Assembly (NCBI GenBank): GCA_001939945.1
Contig: MOEB01000024.1
Location: 1-64,000 of the forward strand
Direction of reading: 5' to 3'
DNA: 64,000 nt
From: Aerophototrophica crusticola
Lineage (GTDB): Bacteria > Pseudomonadota > Alphaproteobacteria > Azospirillales > Azospirillaceae
This document shows, one piece after another, positions 35,543 through 43,865 of the stretch (the first letter of the stretch is position 1; every line of letters starts with the position of its first letter). The notes beneath the pieces were generated by a model that saw only the letters and a list, made by a program, of their open reading frames with translations, was not told where the DNA came from and made no database searches. The position numbers and the translations under genes were made by a program.

Positions 35543-36277
35543 TCAGCCCCGCTCTTCGAGGTGCCGCTGAAGGATGGCGGAGAATTCTGTCACAAATGAG
35601 TCCAGCCGCTCGCCGAAGCGGGCCAGGTCGCTGGAGAAGATGTTGTAGGCCAGCACCGCCGGAATGGCCGCCACCAGGCCGATGGCCGTGGCGAACAGCG
35701 CCTCCGCGATGCCCGGCGCCACCACGGCCAGCGAGGTGTTCTGCTGCGCCGCGATGTTGGTGAAGGCGCGCATGATGCCCCACACCGTGCCGAACAGGCC
35801 GACGAAGGGGCCGGCGGAACCGACGGAGGCCAGCACGGTCATGTAGCGCTCGGCATTGGCCATCTCGCGCCCCACGGTGACGGACATGACCCGTTCCACC
35901 CGCTGGGCGAGGCCGGTGCGCAGGGAGGAGTTGCCGCCCAGCCCCTTCTCCGAGGCCATGCGCCATTCCTGCATGCCGGCGGCGAAGGTGGCGGACAGGG
36001 GGTCGGCCGGGTTGGCCGACACCTCGTCGAACAGCGCGTCCAGGGACCCGCCGGACCAGAACCGCTCCTCGAACTGGGCGGCGGCGGCCTTCATGCGGCG
36101 CAGCTTCATGGCCTTGTCGAAGATGATCGCCCAGGTCCAGACGGAGGCGCCCACCAGCCCCAGCATCACCAGCTTGACCACGGCGTCGGCCTGCCAGAAC
36201 AGGCCCCACATGGACAAATCATGGACGGGCGCCGCCACGGCGGCGACGCCCAGGGCATCAAGGATGGTCGGGTTCAT
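35543..36277 (-). CDS. tolQ: Tol-Pal proton-channel subunit TolQ
   Basis: 244 aa with three membrane segments: an N-terminal one (AVVKLVMLGLVGASVWTWAI) and a central pair (MTVLASVGSAGPFVGLFGTV, LFATAIGLVAAIPAVLAYN), as in the ExbB/MotA family. The large cytoplasmic loop lies between the first and second. It forms the pentameric channel around TolR that uses the proton gradient to energise TolA. It is the first tol gene, 4 bases after ybgC. Confidence 0.97.
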   Translation of the reverse strand: MNPTILDALGVAAVAAPVHDLSMWGLFWQADAVVKLVMLGLVGASVWTWAIIFDKAMKLRRMKAAAAQFEERFWSGGSLDALFDEVSANPADPLSATFAAGMQEWRMASEKGLGGNSSLRTGLAQRVERVMSVTVGREMANAERYMTVLASVGSAGPFVGLFGTVWGIMRAFTNIAAQQNTSLAVVAPGIAEALFATAIGLVAAIPAVLAYNIFSSDLARFGERLDSFVTEFSAILQRHLEERG

Positions 36278-36281
36278 GGGG

Positions 36282-36749
36282 TCAGTCCTGGTCCGGCCTC
36301 GCGAGGAAATCCATCAGCGCCGTGCGCAGAGGCTTGGGTAGACGCACGGGTCTTCCATTTTGGTTAATGCAGGCCAGCCGAAGCCGCGCCACCACCAAAT
36401 CGCCGCCGCCCGGCGGTTGGGGCGACTCGGCGGATGGTCCGGCACGGCGCACGGTCTGGACGGCATCCAGCGTGGCGGCGCCGATATCAGGGATGGTTGT
36501 CACCACTTCAAGCGCGTCGTCCAGCCGCGCGGACTGGCGGAAGTCGATTTCGCAATGCCGTACCGCAAACGCAACACCGTCCTCCGCCACCATGCGGGCG
36601 TGGGGCTGGCCCAGCAGGCGCATGAACTCGTTCCGCGCCCGCTCCATGAAGCGCAGGTAGTTGGCGTGGTAGACGATGCCGCCGGCGTCGGTGTCCTCGT
36701 AATAGACGCGGACGGGATAGACATGCGCCTTCCCGTCCAGCCAGCCCAT
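36282..36749 (-). CDS. ybgC: Tol-Pal-associated acyl-CoA thioesterase YbgC
   Basis: 155 aa from the ATG at 36747-36749 (MGWLDGKAHVYPV). An ATG at 36785 would overlap ruvB by 11 bases and add 12 residues; the shorter form fits the family better. It is a hotdog-fold thioesterase with the catalytic VYYEDTDAGGIVYHANYLRFMERAR signature (Asp in EDTDAGG). The family hydrolyses acyl-CoA or acyl-ACP and is linked to phospholipid work at division. A Pro/Gly-rich insert (SAESPQPPGGGD) sits in a surface loop. tolQ follows by 4 bases. Confidence 0.93.
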   Translation of the reverse strand: MGWLDGKAHVYPVRVYYEDTDAGGIVYHANYLRFMERARNEFMRLLGQPHARMVAEDGVAFAVRHCEIDFRQSARLDDALEVVTTIPDIGAATLDAVQTVRRAGPSAESPQPPGGGDLVVARLRLACINQNGRPVRLPKPLRTALMDFLARPDQD

Positions 36750-36774
36750 GGCCGGCCCCTGCCCCGCCTGCCGG

Positions 36775-37851
36775 TCAGGGTTCATCCGCCGCCTCCGGCA
36801 GGCCGCCCAGCAGGTCCAACTGCCGCGCCGGCGTGGCCGGCGGGTTCAGGCCAAGGTAGCGGTAGCCCGTGTCCGTCAGCATGCGCCCGCGCGGCGTGCG
36901 TTGCAGCAGGCCCTGCTGGATCAGGAAGGGCTCGATCGTCTCCTCCAGCACGTCCCGCTGTTCCCCCAGCGCCGCGCCCAGCGTCTCCACCCCCACCGGC
37001 CCGCCGCCGTAATTGTCGGCGATGCAGCGCAGGTAGCGTCGGTCCATGCTGTCGAAGCCCATGCGGTCCACCTCCAGCCGCAGCAGGGCGGAGTCGGCGG
37101 CGCGGGCGTCCACCACCTCCAGCCCCTGCACGCCGCAGATGTCGCGCACACGGCGCAGCAGGCGGCCGGCGATGCGGGGGGTGCCGCGGGACCGGCGGGC
37201 CACCTCCAGCGCCCCGTCGGCGGTCATGTCCACCCCCAGCAGCCTGGCGCCGCGGCTGACGATGAGCTGCAGTTCCTCCGGCTCGTAGAACTGCAGCCGC
37301 AGGGGGATACCGAACCGCTCCCGCAACGGTCTCGTTATCAAGCCGGAACGGGTGGTGGCGCCCACCAGGGTGAAAGGCGGCAGGTCGATGCGCACGCTGC
37401 GCGCCGCCGGCCCCTCCCCGATGATCAGGTCGAGCTGGAAATCCTCCATGGCGGGATACAGGATTTCCTCCACCGCCGGGGACAGGCGGTGGATCTCGTC
37501 GATGAACAGCACGTCGTTGGGTTGGAGGTTGGTCAGCAGCGCCGCCAAGTCACCCGCCCTGGCGATTACCGGGCCCGACGTGGCGCGGAAGCCGACATTC
37601 ATCTCCTTCGCCACGATCTGCGCCAGGGTGGTCTTGCCCAGGCCCGGCGGGCCGAACAGCAGGACGTGGTCCAGCGCCTCGTTCCGGGACCGGGCGGCCT
37701 GGATGAACAGGGCCAGGTTCTCGCGCGCCTGTTTCTGGCCGATGAACTCGGCCAGGCTCAGGGGGCGGATGGAGCCCTCGCCCGCGTCGATGCCGATGCG
37801 GTCCTGCTCCACCAACCTATCAGGGCCAGGGCGTTCGGGGGCGGGGCTCAC
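36775..37851 (-). CDS. ruvB: Holliday-junction branch-migration ATPase RuvB
   Basis: 358 aa. AAA+ motor that drives branch migration on the RuvA platform. Motifs: [15 protein letters not shown], Walker [19 protein letters not shown], Walker [11 protein letters not shown], sensor 1 GATTRSG and the sensor-2/arginine region [15 protein letters not shown]. The C-terminal winged helix contains [18 protein letters not shown]. ruvA ends 4 bases into it (ATGA overlap), so the two are coupled. ybgC follows. Confidence 0.98.
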   Translation of the reverse strand: MSPAPERPGPDRLVEQDRIGIDAGEGSIRPLSLAEFIGQKQARENLALFIQAARSRNEALDHVLLFGPPGLGKTTLAQIVAKEMNVGFRATSGPVIARAGDLAALLTNLQPNDVLFIDEIHRLSPAVEEILYPAMEDFQLDLIIGEGPAARSVRIDLPPFTLVGATTRSGLITRPLRERFGIPLRLQFYEPEELQLIVSRGARLLGVDMTADGALEVARRSRGTPRIAGRLLRRVRDICGVQGLEVVDARAADSALLRLEVDRMGFDSMDRRYLRCIADNYGGGPVGVETLGAALGEQRDVLEETIEPFLIQQGLLQRTPRGRMLTDTGYRYLGLNPPATPARQLDLLGGLPEAADEP

Positions 37852-38468
37852 TGGCTCAGTTCCTTCAGGCCGGTACGGATCAGGTCGGACATGCTGGCCT
37901 CAGGCCCCAGCTTCTGCTGGGCCGCGTTGACGGCGGTGAAGGCCTCCAGCCGGCGGTAGCCCAGGTTGACCAGGGCGGAGACGGCATCGGCCACGGCGGT
38001 GCCGCCGGGGGCCGGGGCCGCCGCGCCGCCCTTCTGCGGCAGGGACACCGGGGTGGAGAGCGCGAACTGCGCGACCTTATCCTTCAATTCGTTCAAAATT
38101 CGGGCAGCCAACTTCGGGCCTACCCCGTCCGCGCGGCACAGGCTGGTCTTGTCCTGGGCGGCGATGCTGCCCGTCAGCTCATCCGTGGACAGGGCCGACA
38201 ACAGGTTCAGCGCCACCTTGGCGCCCACGCCCTGTACCGTGGTCAGCAGCCGGAACCAGTCCCGCTCCTCCGCGTCGGCGAAGCCGTAGAGGGCGATCTT
38301 GTCCTCCGACACCCACATGTCGGTCAGGACCGAGACGGCATTGCCCGGGCTGCCCAGCCGCCGCAGTGTGCGGGCGGAGGCGGCCACCATATAGCCCACC
38401 CCGCCCACGTCGATGATGGCCCAGTCGAGCCCCGTGCTATCGAGCAAACCCGACAGTTTGGCGATCAT
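37848..38468 (-). CDS. ruvA: Holliday-junction-binding protein RuvA
   Basis: 206 aa from the ATG at 38466-38468 ([11 protein letters not shown]). It forms the tetramer that holds the four-way junction. Domain I ([18 protein letters not shown]), the helix-hairpin-helix motifs of domain II ([37 protein letters not shown]) and domain III ([20 protein letters not shown]), which binds RuvB, are all present. ruvC is not immediately upstream as in most relatives: a VapBC module intervenes. Confidence 0.97.
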   Translation of the reverse strand: MIAKLSGLLDSTGLDWAIIDVGGVGYMVAASARTLRRLGSPGNAVSVLTDMWVSEDKIALYGFADAEERDWFRLLTTVQGVGAKVALNLLSALSTDELTGSIAAQDKTSLCRADGVGPKLAARILNELKDKVAQFALSTPVSLPQKGGAAAPAPGGTAVADAVSALVNLGYRRLEAFTAVNAAQQKLGPEASMSDLIRTGLKELSQ

Positions 38469-38621
38469 GCCCGCCCTCCCGGTAGGCTGGATGGACGCCG
38501 CGACACCGGCCGCCGCCAGCTGCAACGCCGCCGGCGTGGGCGCGTGTGCCCAGCCGGCCTGTTGGATGTATCCCATGGTCCCGACCCTCGTTCCGATAGG
38601 TCTGGACAGATGGGCATTTTA

Positions 38622-38636
38622 GAACAAAAGGGCAAC
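38622..38636 (-). promoter_or_regulatory. Candidate LexA (SOS) box upstream of ruvA
   Basis: The minus strand reads GTTG-CCCTTTT-GTTC, 7 of 8 fixed bases of the alphaproteobacterial LexA box GTTC-N7-GTTC. It lies 154 bases before ruvA, in the 179-base gap left by the vapBC insertion, within an AT-rich patch where a ruvAB promoter would be needed. The rest of the gap shows nothing identifiable. Confidence 0.35.
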
Positions 38637-38647
38637 ATCAACCACCG

Positions 38648-39079
38648 TCACGCATCGCCGCGCCCATGGGGCAGCAGCAGCGGCAAAGCCGGTCGGATGT
38701 CGGTCGCGGCGAAGTCGTCGCCTTTGTAGAGGAGGGGCAAGCCCCGGCTTGATGCCAAGGCGTAAGAAGCACAATCGCCCAAGTTCAATTGGGCACGATG
38801 CCCCGAACCCTTGCCGTACAATCGATATGCTGCCAAGGCATGCTCAATCTGGTCCAGGTCGAACGCGATGATCCGGGCTTCCATCCGCGCCAACATCCTG
38901 TCGAGCACGGCAAGTGGAGCCTGACCCTTCCGAGATTGGAGCACCGTCTTGGTCTCGAATAGCGTGAAGGCCGAAATCAGAGGCGACTTCGCCACAGCCA
39001 AGGCCCGAGCATAAACAGGCGCATCTGCCTCATGAAGCATCACGCAGACAATGGCGGAGCTATCGACAACACTTTCCAT
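38648..39079 (-). CDS. vapC: VapC-type PIN-domain toxin
   Basis: 143 aa from the ATG at 39077-39079 (MESVVDSSAIVCV). PIN-domain ribonuclease of a type II toxin-antitoxin pair. The acidic active-site positions are visible: Asp in VVDSSAI, Glu in LFETKTVLQS, Asp in NLGDCASYALAS and Asp in LYKGDDFAATDI. Family targets are initiator tRNA or other RNAs; the target here is unknown. The antitoxin gene ends one base upstream, so the two are co-translated. The pair lies between ruvC and ruvA, where no gene is expected. Confidence 0.93.
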   Translation of the reverse strand: MESVVDSSAIVCVMLHEADAPVYARALAVAKSPLISAFTLFETKTVLQSRKGQAPLAVLDRMLARMEARIIAFDLDQIEHALAAYRLYGKGSGHRAQLNLGDCASYALASSRGLPLLYKGDDFAATDIRPALPLLLPHGRGDA

Positions 39080-39080
39080 A

Positions 39081-39341
39081 TCAGTCGAAAGTCCCCCGCT
39101 CATTGTAGCCGAGGATGTCTTCGACACTCCGATCGTTCAGGTCCGGCATGTCCTGGATGCGTCGAATCAGGGCAAGGATTTCGGATTGCCTGGCTTCCTC
39201 GGACTGCCGCTGCTCATCCTCGATGCGTTCGTCCAATTCCCGCAAAGCTTGGATCACCGTCTCCGTGATGCTCGCCCCCAGCTTGTCGGCGACACGGCGG
39301 GCGAGCTGGTCGGCAAGGTCGGATTTGATGTTCAGGGCCAT
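39081..39341 (-). CDS. vapB: VapB-type antitoxin
   Basis: 86 aa. The N-terminal half is a ribbon-helix-helix-like region of the PSK/Rv0623 antitoxin type (MALNIKSDLADQLARRVADK, LGASITETVIQALREL). The C-terminal half is charged and helical (DEQRQSEEARQSEILALIRR, then DLNDRSVEDILGYNERGTFD), the part that normally wraps the toxin. It precedes vapC by one base. As in other pairs it should repress its own promoter, in the 62-base gap before ruvC. Confidence 0.9.
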   Translation of the reverse strand: MALNIKSDLADQLARRVADKLGASITETVIQALRELDERIEDEQRQSEEARQSEILALIRRIQDMPDLNDRSVEDILGYNERGTFD

Positions 39342-39403
39342 CGCTTCTTCCTTTCGTCCGGGCCAGGAAGAAATCTACACCAACCTGGGATTGGGCACAC
39401 CCC

Positions 39404-39940
39404 TCACACCCTCACCCCCAGCACCGCCAGATCCACCTTCCGCCGCGTCTGGGCGTGGTGGGCGTGGCAGATGGCGACGGCCAGAGCATCCGCCGCGTCG
39501 GCGGTGGAGCGTTGGAACCCGGGCAGCAGCATCTTCACCATGTGCTGCACCTGTTCCTTTTCCGCGTGGCCGGTGCCGACCACGGACTTCTTCACCAGCA
39601 TGGGCAGGTACTGTTCCACCGGCAGGCCCGCCTTGGCAGCGGACAGCAGCGCGATGCCCCGGGCCATGCCCAGCTTGAGGGTGGAGGACGGGTTCTTGTT
39701 GGACAGCGTCTCCTCCACGGCGGCCTCGTCGGGCTGCCAGAGGCGGATCACCTCCATGATGCCGTCATGCAGGGTGGTCAGGCGGGTAGCCAGATCTTGC
39801 TTCTCGTTGGTGTTGATGGTGCCGTCGGCCACATGGGTCAGCCGGTTGCCGGCCACGTCGATCACGCCCCAGCCCATGTGCCGCAGGCCGGGGTCCAGCC
39901 CCAGCACCCGCACCGTGCGCACCGATCCAGCCAACGCCAT
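39404..39940 (-). CDS. ruvC: Holliday-junction resolvase RuvC
   Basis: 178 aa from the ATG at 39938-39940 ([15 protein letters not shown]). It is the endonuclease that cuts the junctions moved by RuvAB. The catalytic acids are visible: Asp in [16 protein letters not shown], Glu in [12 protein letters not shown], and the C-terminal Asp pair in [18 protein letters not shown]. It lies 108 bases after yebC and 62 before vapB on the same strand, separated from ruvA by the toxin-antitoxin genes. Confidence 0.97.
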   Translation of the reverse strand: MALAGSVRTVRVLGLDPGLRHMGWGVIDVAGNRLTHVADGTINTNEKQDLATRLTTLHDGIMEVIRLWQPDEAAVEETLSNKNPSSTLKLGMARGIALLSAAKAGLPVEQYLPMLVKKSVVGTGHAEKEQVQHMVKMLLPGFQRSTADAADALAVAICHAHHAQTRRKVDLAVLGVRV

Positions 39941-40048
39941 CCCCGCCCCCTGCGCAAACATGCCCGCCGGTCCCGGCGGGGCGACCTTCCTACAGGACCG
40001 GAGCCCGGCCGCCCGTGACAATGTTCCGGCGGCCGGGCGGGGCGGGGG

Positions 40049-40804
40049 TCAGCCGCCCAGCTTGTCCATCAGGTCCTGCGGGATGTCGAAGTTGCCCAGC
40101 ACGGTCTGGACGTCGTCATTGTCGTCCAGGAAGTCCAGCAGCTTCATCAGGCTCTGGGCCGAGTCCTCGGCCGTGACCGGCACGGTGTTCAGGGGGATCC
40201 AGGTCAGCTTGGCGCTTTCCGGCGGGCCGAACTTGGCTTCCAGCGCGTCACGCACCTCCCCCAGGCTGTCGGTGGCGGTCAGGACGGAGTGGCCGTTCTC
40301 ATCCGACTGCACGTCGTCGGCGCCCGCCTCGATGGCGGCTTCCAGCATGTCGTCGGCGCTGGCGGCGGAGGCCGGGTAGGCCACCTGCCCCACCCGGTTG
40401 AACATGAAGGAGACGGAGTTCGTCTCCCCCAGCGTCCCGCCGAACTTGGTGAAGGCGGAGCGCACCTCCCCCGCCGTGCGGTTGCGGTTGTCGGTCAGCG
40501 CCTCGATGATCAGGGCGACGCCGCCGGGGCCATAGCCCTCATACCGCACCTCCTCATACACGGAGTCGTCGCCGCCGCCGGGGGTGCCCTGCTTGATGGC
40601 GCGGTCGATGCGGTCCTTCGGCATGTTCTGCGCCCGGGCGGCCTGGATGGCGGCGCGCAGGCGGGGGTTCATGGCCGGGTCGGGCAGGCCGGACTTGGTG
40701 GCGACGGTGATTTCGCGCGCCAGCTTGTTGAAGATCTTCGACCGCTTGGCGTCCTGCGCGCCCTTGCGGTGCATGATGTTCTTGAATTGGCTATGGCCGG
40801 CCAT
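40049..40804 (-). CDS. yebC: YebC/PmpR-family transcriptional regulator
   Basis: 251 aa from the ATG at 40802-40804 ([15 protein letters not shown]). Cytoplasmic protein of the TACO1/YebC family; members act as DNA-binding regulators, and recent work links them to relief of ribosome stalling. Conserved blocks: [59 protein letters not shown], and the [20 protein letters not shown] segment. It stands at the head of the ruvC-ruvAB run as is common in Proteobacteria. It is divergent from the bactofilin-like gene at 40979. Confidence 0.96.
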   Translation of the reverse strand: MAGHSQFKNIMHRKGAQDAKRSKIFNKLAREITVATKSGLPDPAMNPRLRAAIQAARAQNMPKDRIDRAIKQGTPGGGDDSVYEEVRYEGYGPGGVALIIEALTDNRNRTAGEVRSAFTKFGGTLGETNSVSFMFNRVGQVAYPASAASADDMLEAAIEAGADDVQSDENGHSVLTATDSLGEVRDALEAKFGPPESAKLTWIPLNTVPVTAEDSAQSLMKLLDFLDDNDDVQTVLGNFDIPQDLMDKLGG

Positions 40805-40978
40805 GGGACGTCCAGACTTGTTGTGTATCGTGGCGATATGGGGGCGTGATCGCGCAGCTTGTACCACATGTTGATAGGCTTGGCACCAGCGCCGCGCAAG
40901 GCCGCCGACAGGCGACAATGCGGGGTATTCTCGACCAGCCCTTGCATTGCCGGGGCGGAAACGCCGACAGTGTTAATC

Positions 40979-42130
40979 ATGTCTCCGCCGAACCGGGTAC
41001 GTCCCCTGATGCGCCGATTGCTGCAATCCCTTCTGCTTGCCCTGGCCCTGGCCCCGCCCGCCGACGCGGCGGAGTTCCGCAGCGGCCAGACGGTGGAGGT
41101 GTCGGGCGCGGTGTCGGACACGCTGTTCGCCGCCGGCCAGTCCGTGGCGATGCCGGCCGCCATCGACGGCACGGTGTTCGTGGCGGGCATGCAGGTGGAC
41201 TTGACCGGGGCGGTCAGCGGCGATGCCATGCTGGCCGGGTACCATGTCCATGTCTCCGGCGTCGTGGCCAAGGACGTGATGGCCGTGGCGGGGGAGTTCA
41301 TCCTGGACGGCAGGGTGGCGGGGGATGTGCGCGTCGCCTCACCCACCGTGAGGCTGGAACGGTCCGGCACCGTCGCCGGTGACCTTGCCGCCACCGGTGA
41401 GGAGGTGGTGCTGGCCGGCACCGTGGCTGGCGACGCGCAGCTTGCCGGGGCGCGGGTCGTGGTGTCCGGCACGGTGAACGGCACGCTGGACGTGGCGGCG
41501 GCGGAACTGCGGCTGGAGCCCGGCGCCCGCATCCTGGGCAACATCCGCCACGCCGGCCCCCGCACGGTGGAGGTGCCGGCGGGGGTGACCGTGGGCGGCA
41601 CGGTGCAGTACCGGGAGGATGACAGCCACGTGGACACCGGCCCCACCCTGCTGGAGACGCTGGGGGAGGCGCTGGCCCTGTTCCTGCTGGGGCTGGTGGC
41701 CCTGTGGCTGTTCCCCGGGCTGGTGGCACGGGCCAGCCAGGACCTGCGGCTCCGCCCCGGCCATTCCTTCGGTGTGGGCTTGGCGGCCCTGCTGCTGGCG
41801 CCGCTGCTCGCCGTGCTGCTGATGGTGACGCTGGTCGGCATCCCGCTGGGGCTGCTGCTGCTGGGGCTGTACCTGGTGTCCTTGCCGCTGGGGTTGGCGG
41901 TGGCGGGGTTCGGGCTGGCGGAGTGGGCGGCGCGGCGGCGGGGCCGGGTTCCCCAGGGTAAGGACCAGCCGATGAAGCGCTTCGCCCTGTTCGCGGTCCT
42001 GCTGACCCTGGTGGGACTGGTGCCGGTGGTGGGCGGCCTGGCCCTGGGCATCGCCACCTGCCTGGGCCTGGGCGCCCTGGTGGCGCAGGTGTTGGCGGGG
42101 CGGCGGACGCGCTCATACCCCTCGGCTTGA
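40979..42130 (+). CDS. Bactofilin-like repeat protein with C-terminal membrane domain
   Basis: 383 aa from the ATG at 40979; the ATG at 41009 (MRRLLQSLLLALALA) is a good alternative because a signal peptide ending PADAAEF follows. Residues about 35-195 are short beta repeats of the polymer-forming type (VSGAVSDTLFAAGQSVAM, AVSGDAMLAGYHVHVSGVV, GTVAGDAQLAGARVVVSGTV), here predicted to be exported. The C-terminal 170 residues hold about four membrane helices (LGEALALFLLGLVALWLFPG, VGLAALLLAPLLAVLLMV, GIPLGLLLLGLYLVSLPLGL, GLVPVVGGLALGIATCLGLG). Related proteins are annotated as polymer-forming cytoskeletal proteins; the role is not established. Confidence 0.78.
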   Translation: MSPPNRVRPLMRRLLQSLLLALALAPPADAAEFRSGQTVEVSGAVSDTLFAAGQSVAMPAAIDGTVFVAGMQVDLTGAVSGDAMLAGYHVHVSGVVAKDVMAVAGEFILDGRVAGDVRVASPTVRLERSGTVAGDLAATGEEVVLAGTVAGDAQLAGARVVVSGTVNGTLDVAAAELRLEPGARILGNIRHAGPRTVEVPAGVTVGGTVQYREDDSHVDTGPTLLETLGEALALFLLGLVALWLFPGLVARASQDLRLRPGHSFGVGLAALLLAPLLAVLLMVTLVGIPLGLLLLGLYLVSLPLGLAVAGFGLAEWAARRRGRVPQGKDQPMKRFALFAVLLTLVGLVPVVGGLALGIATCLGLGALVAQVLAGRRTRSYPSA

Positions 42131-42161
42131 GGGTTCGACGGGGCGCCCTATCTCCCCGGCC

Positions 42162-43688
42162 ATGACCGCCCTGCACGTCGTCTGGTTCAAGCGCGACCTG
42201 CGCACCCATGACCATGTCCCCCTGGCCGCCGCCGCTGGCGCGGGCGGGCCGGTGCTGCCCTTGTATGTGGCGGAGCCGGAGCTGTGGGCGCAGCCCGACG
42301 CCAGCGCCCGGCAGTGGGGCTTCGCGGCGGAGGGGCTGGCCGAGCTGCGGGCCGACCTGGGCCGGCGGGGCCAGCCGCTGGTTGTGCGGGTGGGGGACGC
42401 GGTGGACATCCTGGACCGGGTCCGCCGCAAATGGGGCATCAAGGGCCTGTGGAGCCATGAGGAAACGGGCAATGGCTGGACCTACGCCCGGGACCGGCGA
42501 GTCGCCGCCTGGGCCAGGGCGCACGGCATCCCCTGGACGGAGCTGCCGCAGAACGGGGTGGTCCGCCGTCTGAAGGACCGGGACGGCTGGGCCCGGCGCT
42601 GGGAAGGCCGGATGGCGGCGGATGTGACCGTGGCACCGGCGGGCTTGGCGCCGCTGGCCGGCATCGACCCCGGCCCGATCCCCACGGCCACCGGGCTGGG
42701 TCTGTTCCCCGACCCCTGCCCCGGCCGGCAACCCGGTGGGCGGGCCAGGGGCCTGCGTACCCTGGCGAGCTTCCTGGACGACCGGGGGCGGCTGTACCAG
42801 CGCGGCCTGTCCAGCCCGGTGACGGCCTTCGACAGCTGCTCCCGCCTCTCGCCCCACCTGGCCTGGGGCACGCTGTCCCTGCGGGAGGTGGTGCAGGCCA
42901 CGCGGGCGCGGATGGCGGGGCTGGAGGACGCGCCCTTCCGCCGGTCCTTGAGCTCCTTCGTGGAGCGGCTGCACTGGCATTGCCACTTCATGCAGAAGCT
43001 GGAAAGCCAGCCGGACCTGGAGTTCCGCAACGCCCACCCGGCCTATGACGGCCTGCGCGGCAGCGACCCGGCGCGGCTGGCGGCCTGGGCGGAGGGGCGC
43101 ACCGGATGGCCCTTCATGGATGCCTGCATGCGGGCCCTGGTGGCCACCGGCTGGATCAACTTCCGCATGCGGGCCATGCTGATGGCCGTGGCCAGCTATC
43201 ACCTGTGGCTGGACTGGCGGGAGACGGGCCTGCACCTGGCCCGGCTGTTCACGGATTATGAGCCGGGCATCCACTGGAACCAGTGCCAGATGCAGTCCGG
43301 CACGTCGGGCATCAACACCATCCGCATCTATAACCCAGTCAAGCAGGCGGAGGACCACGACCCCGCCGGCACCTTCACCCGCCGCTGGCTGCCGGAGCTG
43401 GCGGGCGTGCCGGGCCACCTGTTGCAGGAACCCTGGAAGATGGACGCGGCGGAGCAGGAGCGGGCCGGCTGCATCCTGGGCCGCGACTATCCCCTGCCCC
43501 TGGTGGACCACCAGGAAGCGGCGCGGGCGGCGCGGGACAAGGTCTGGGCCGCCCGCCGCGGGCCCGACTTCCACGCCTTGGCGGACGCGATCCAGGACCG
43601 GCACGGCTCCCGCAAGTCCGGCCTGAAGCCCAGCAACCCGACGAAGGCCCGGAAGAAGCCGGCCGGGCAACTGGCGTTGGACCTTTGA
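42162..43688 (+). CDS. Cryptochrome/photolyase-family FAD-binding protein
   Basis: 508 aa. It opens with the photolyase alpha/beta domain (LHVVWFKRDLRTHDHVPLAA) and continues into the helical FAD-binding domain (SSFVERLHWHCHFMQKLE, RTGWPFMDACMRALVATGWI, NFRMRAMLMAVASYHLWLDW, DYEPGIHWNQCQMQSG, NTIRIYNPVKQAEDHDP). The Asn/Asp at the flavin N5 region (INTIRIYNP) and the Trp-rich path are as expected for the family. It may repair UV-induced pyrimidine dimers or act as a blue-light sensor; the linked DUF2256 gene is common with this subgroup. Confidence 0.9.
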   Translation: MTALHVVWFKRDLRTHDHVPLAAAAGAGGPVLPLYVAEPELWAQPDASARQWGFAAEGLAELRADLGRRGQPLVVRVGDAVDILDRVRRKWGIKGLWSHEETGNGWTYARDRRVAAWARAHGIPWTELPQNGVVRRLKDRDGWARRWEGRMAADVTVAPAGLAPLAGIDPGPIPTATGLGLFPDPCPGRQPGGRARGLRTLASFLDDRGRLYQRGLSSPVTAFDSCSRLSPHLAWGTLSLREVVQATRARMAGLEDAPFRRSLSSFVERLHWHCHFMQKLESQPDLEFRNAHPAYDGLRGSDPARLAAWAEGRTGWPFMDACMRALVATGWINFRMRAMLMAVASYHLWLDWRETGLHLARLFTDYEPGIHWNQCQMQSGTSGINTIRIYNPVKQAEDHDPAGTFTRRWLPELAGVPGHLLQEPWKMDAAEQERAGCILGRDYPLPLVDHQEAARAARDKVWAARRGPDFHALADAIQDRHGSRKSGLKPSNPTKARKKPAGQLALDL

Positions 43689-43691
43689 CCC

Positions 43692-43859
43692 ATGCCCAAG
43701 ATGCGCCGCAAGGCCGACCTGCCCACCAAACCCTGCAAGCAATGTGGCCGTCCCTTCACCTGGCGGAAGAAGTGGGAGAAGGTGTGGGACGCGGTGCAGT
43801 ACTGCTCCGACGCCTGCCGCCGGGGCAAGGTTCCGGACCGGACGGGCGGCAACCGTTGA
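43692..43859 (+). CDS. DUF2256 small zinc-ribbon-like protein
   Basis: 55 aa from the ATG at 43692, 3 bases after the photolyase stop. The sequence includes KPCKQCGRPFTWRKKWEKVW and VQYCSDACRRGK, giving CxxC and CxxxC pairs that should bind one zinc ion, with many basic residues between. This matches DUF2256, a family often found next to cryptochrome/photolyase genes; its function is unknown. It ends 6 bases from the convergent retropepsin-like gene. Confidence 0.88.
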   Translation: MPKMRRKADLPTKPCKQCGRPFTWRKKWEKVWDAVQYCSDACRRGKVPDRTGGNR

Positions 43860-43865
43860 GACCCG

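Noticed and set aside
40859-40978. Longer N-terminus of the bactofilin-like protein
   Set aside because: It would bury the signal peptide inside the protein; starts at 40979 or 41009 fit better.
41298-43742. 814-codon minus-strand frame opposite the bactofilin-like and photolyase genes
   Set aside because: Pro/Arg/Gly-rich shadow; the plus-strand genes have clear family motifs.
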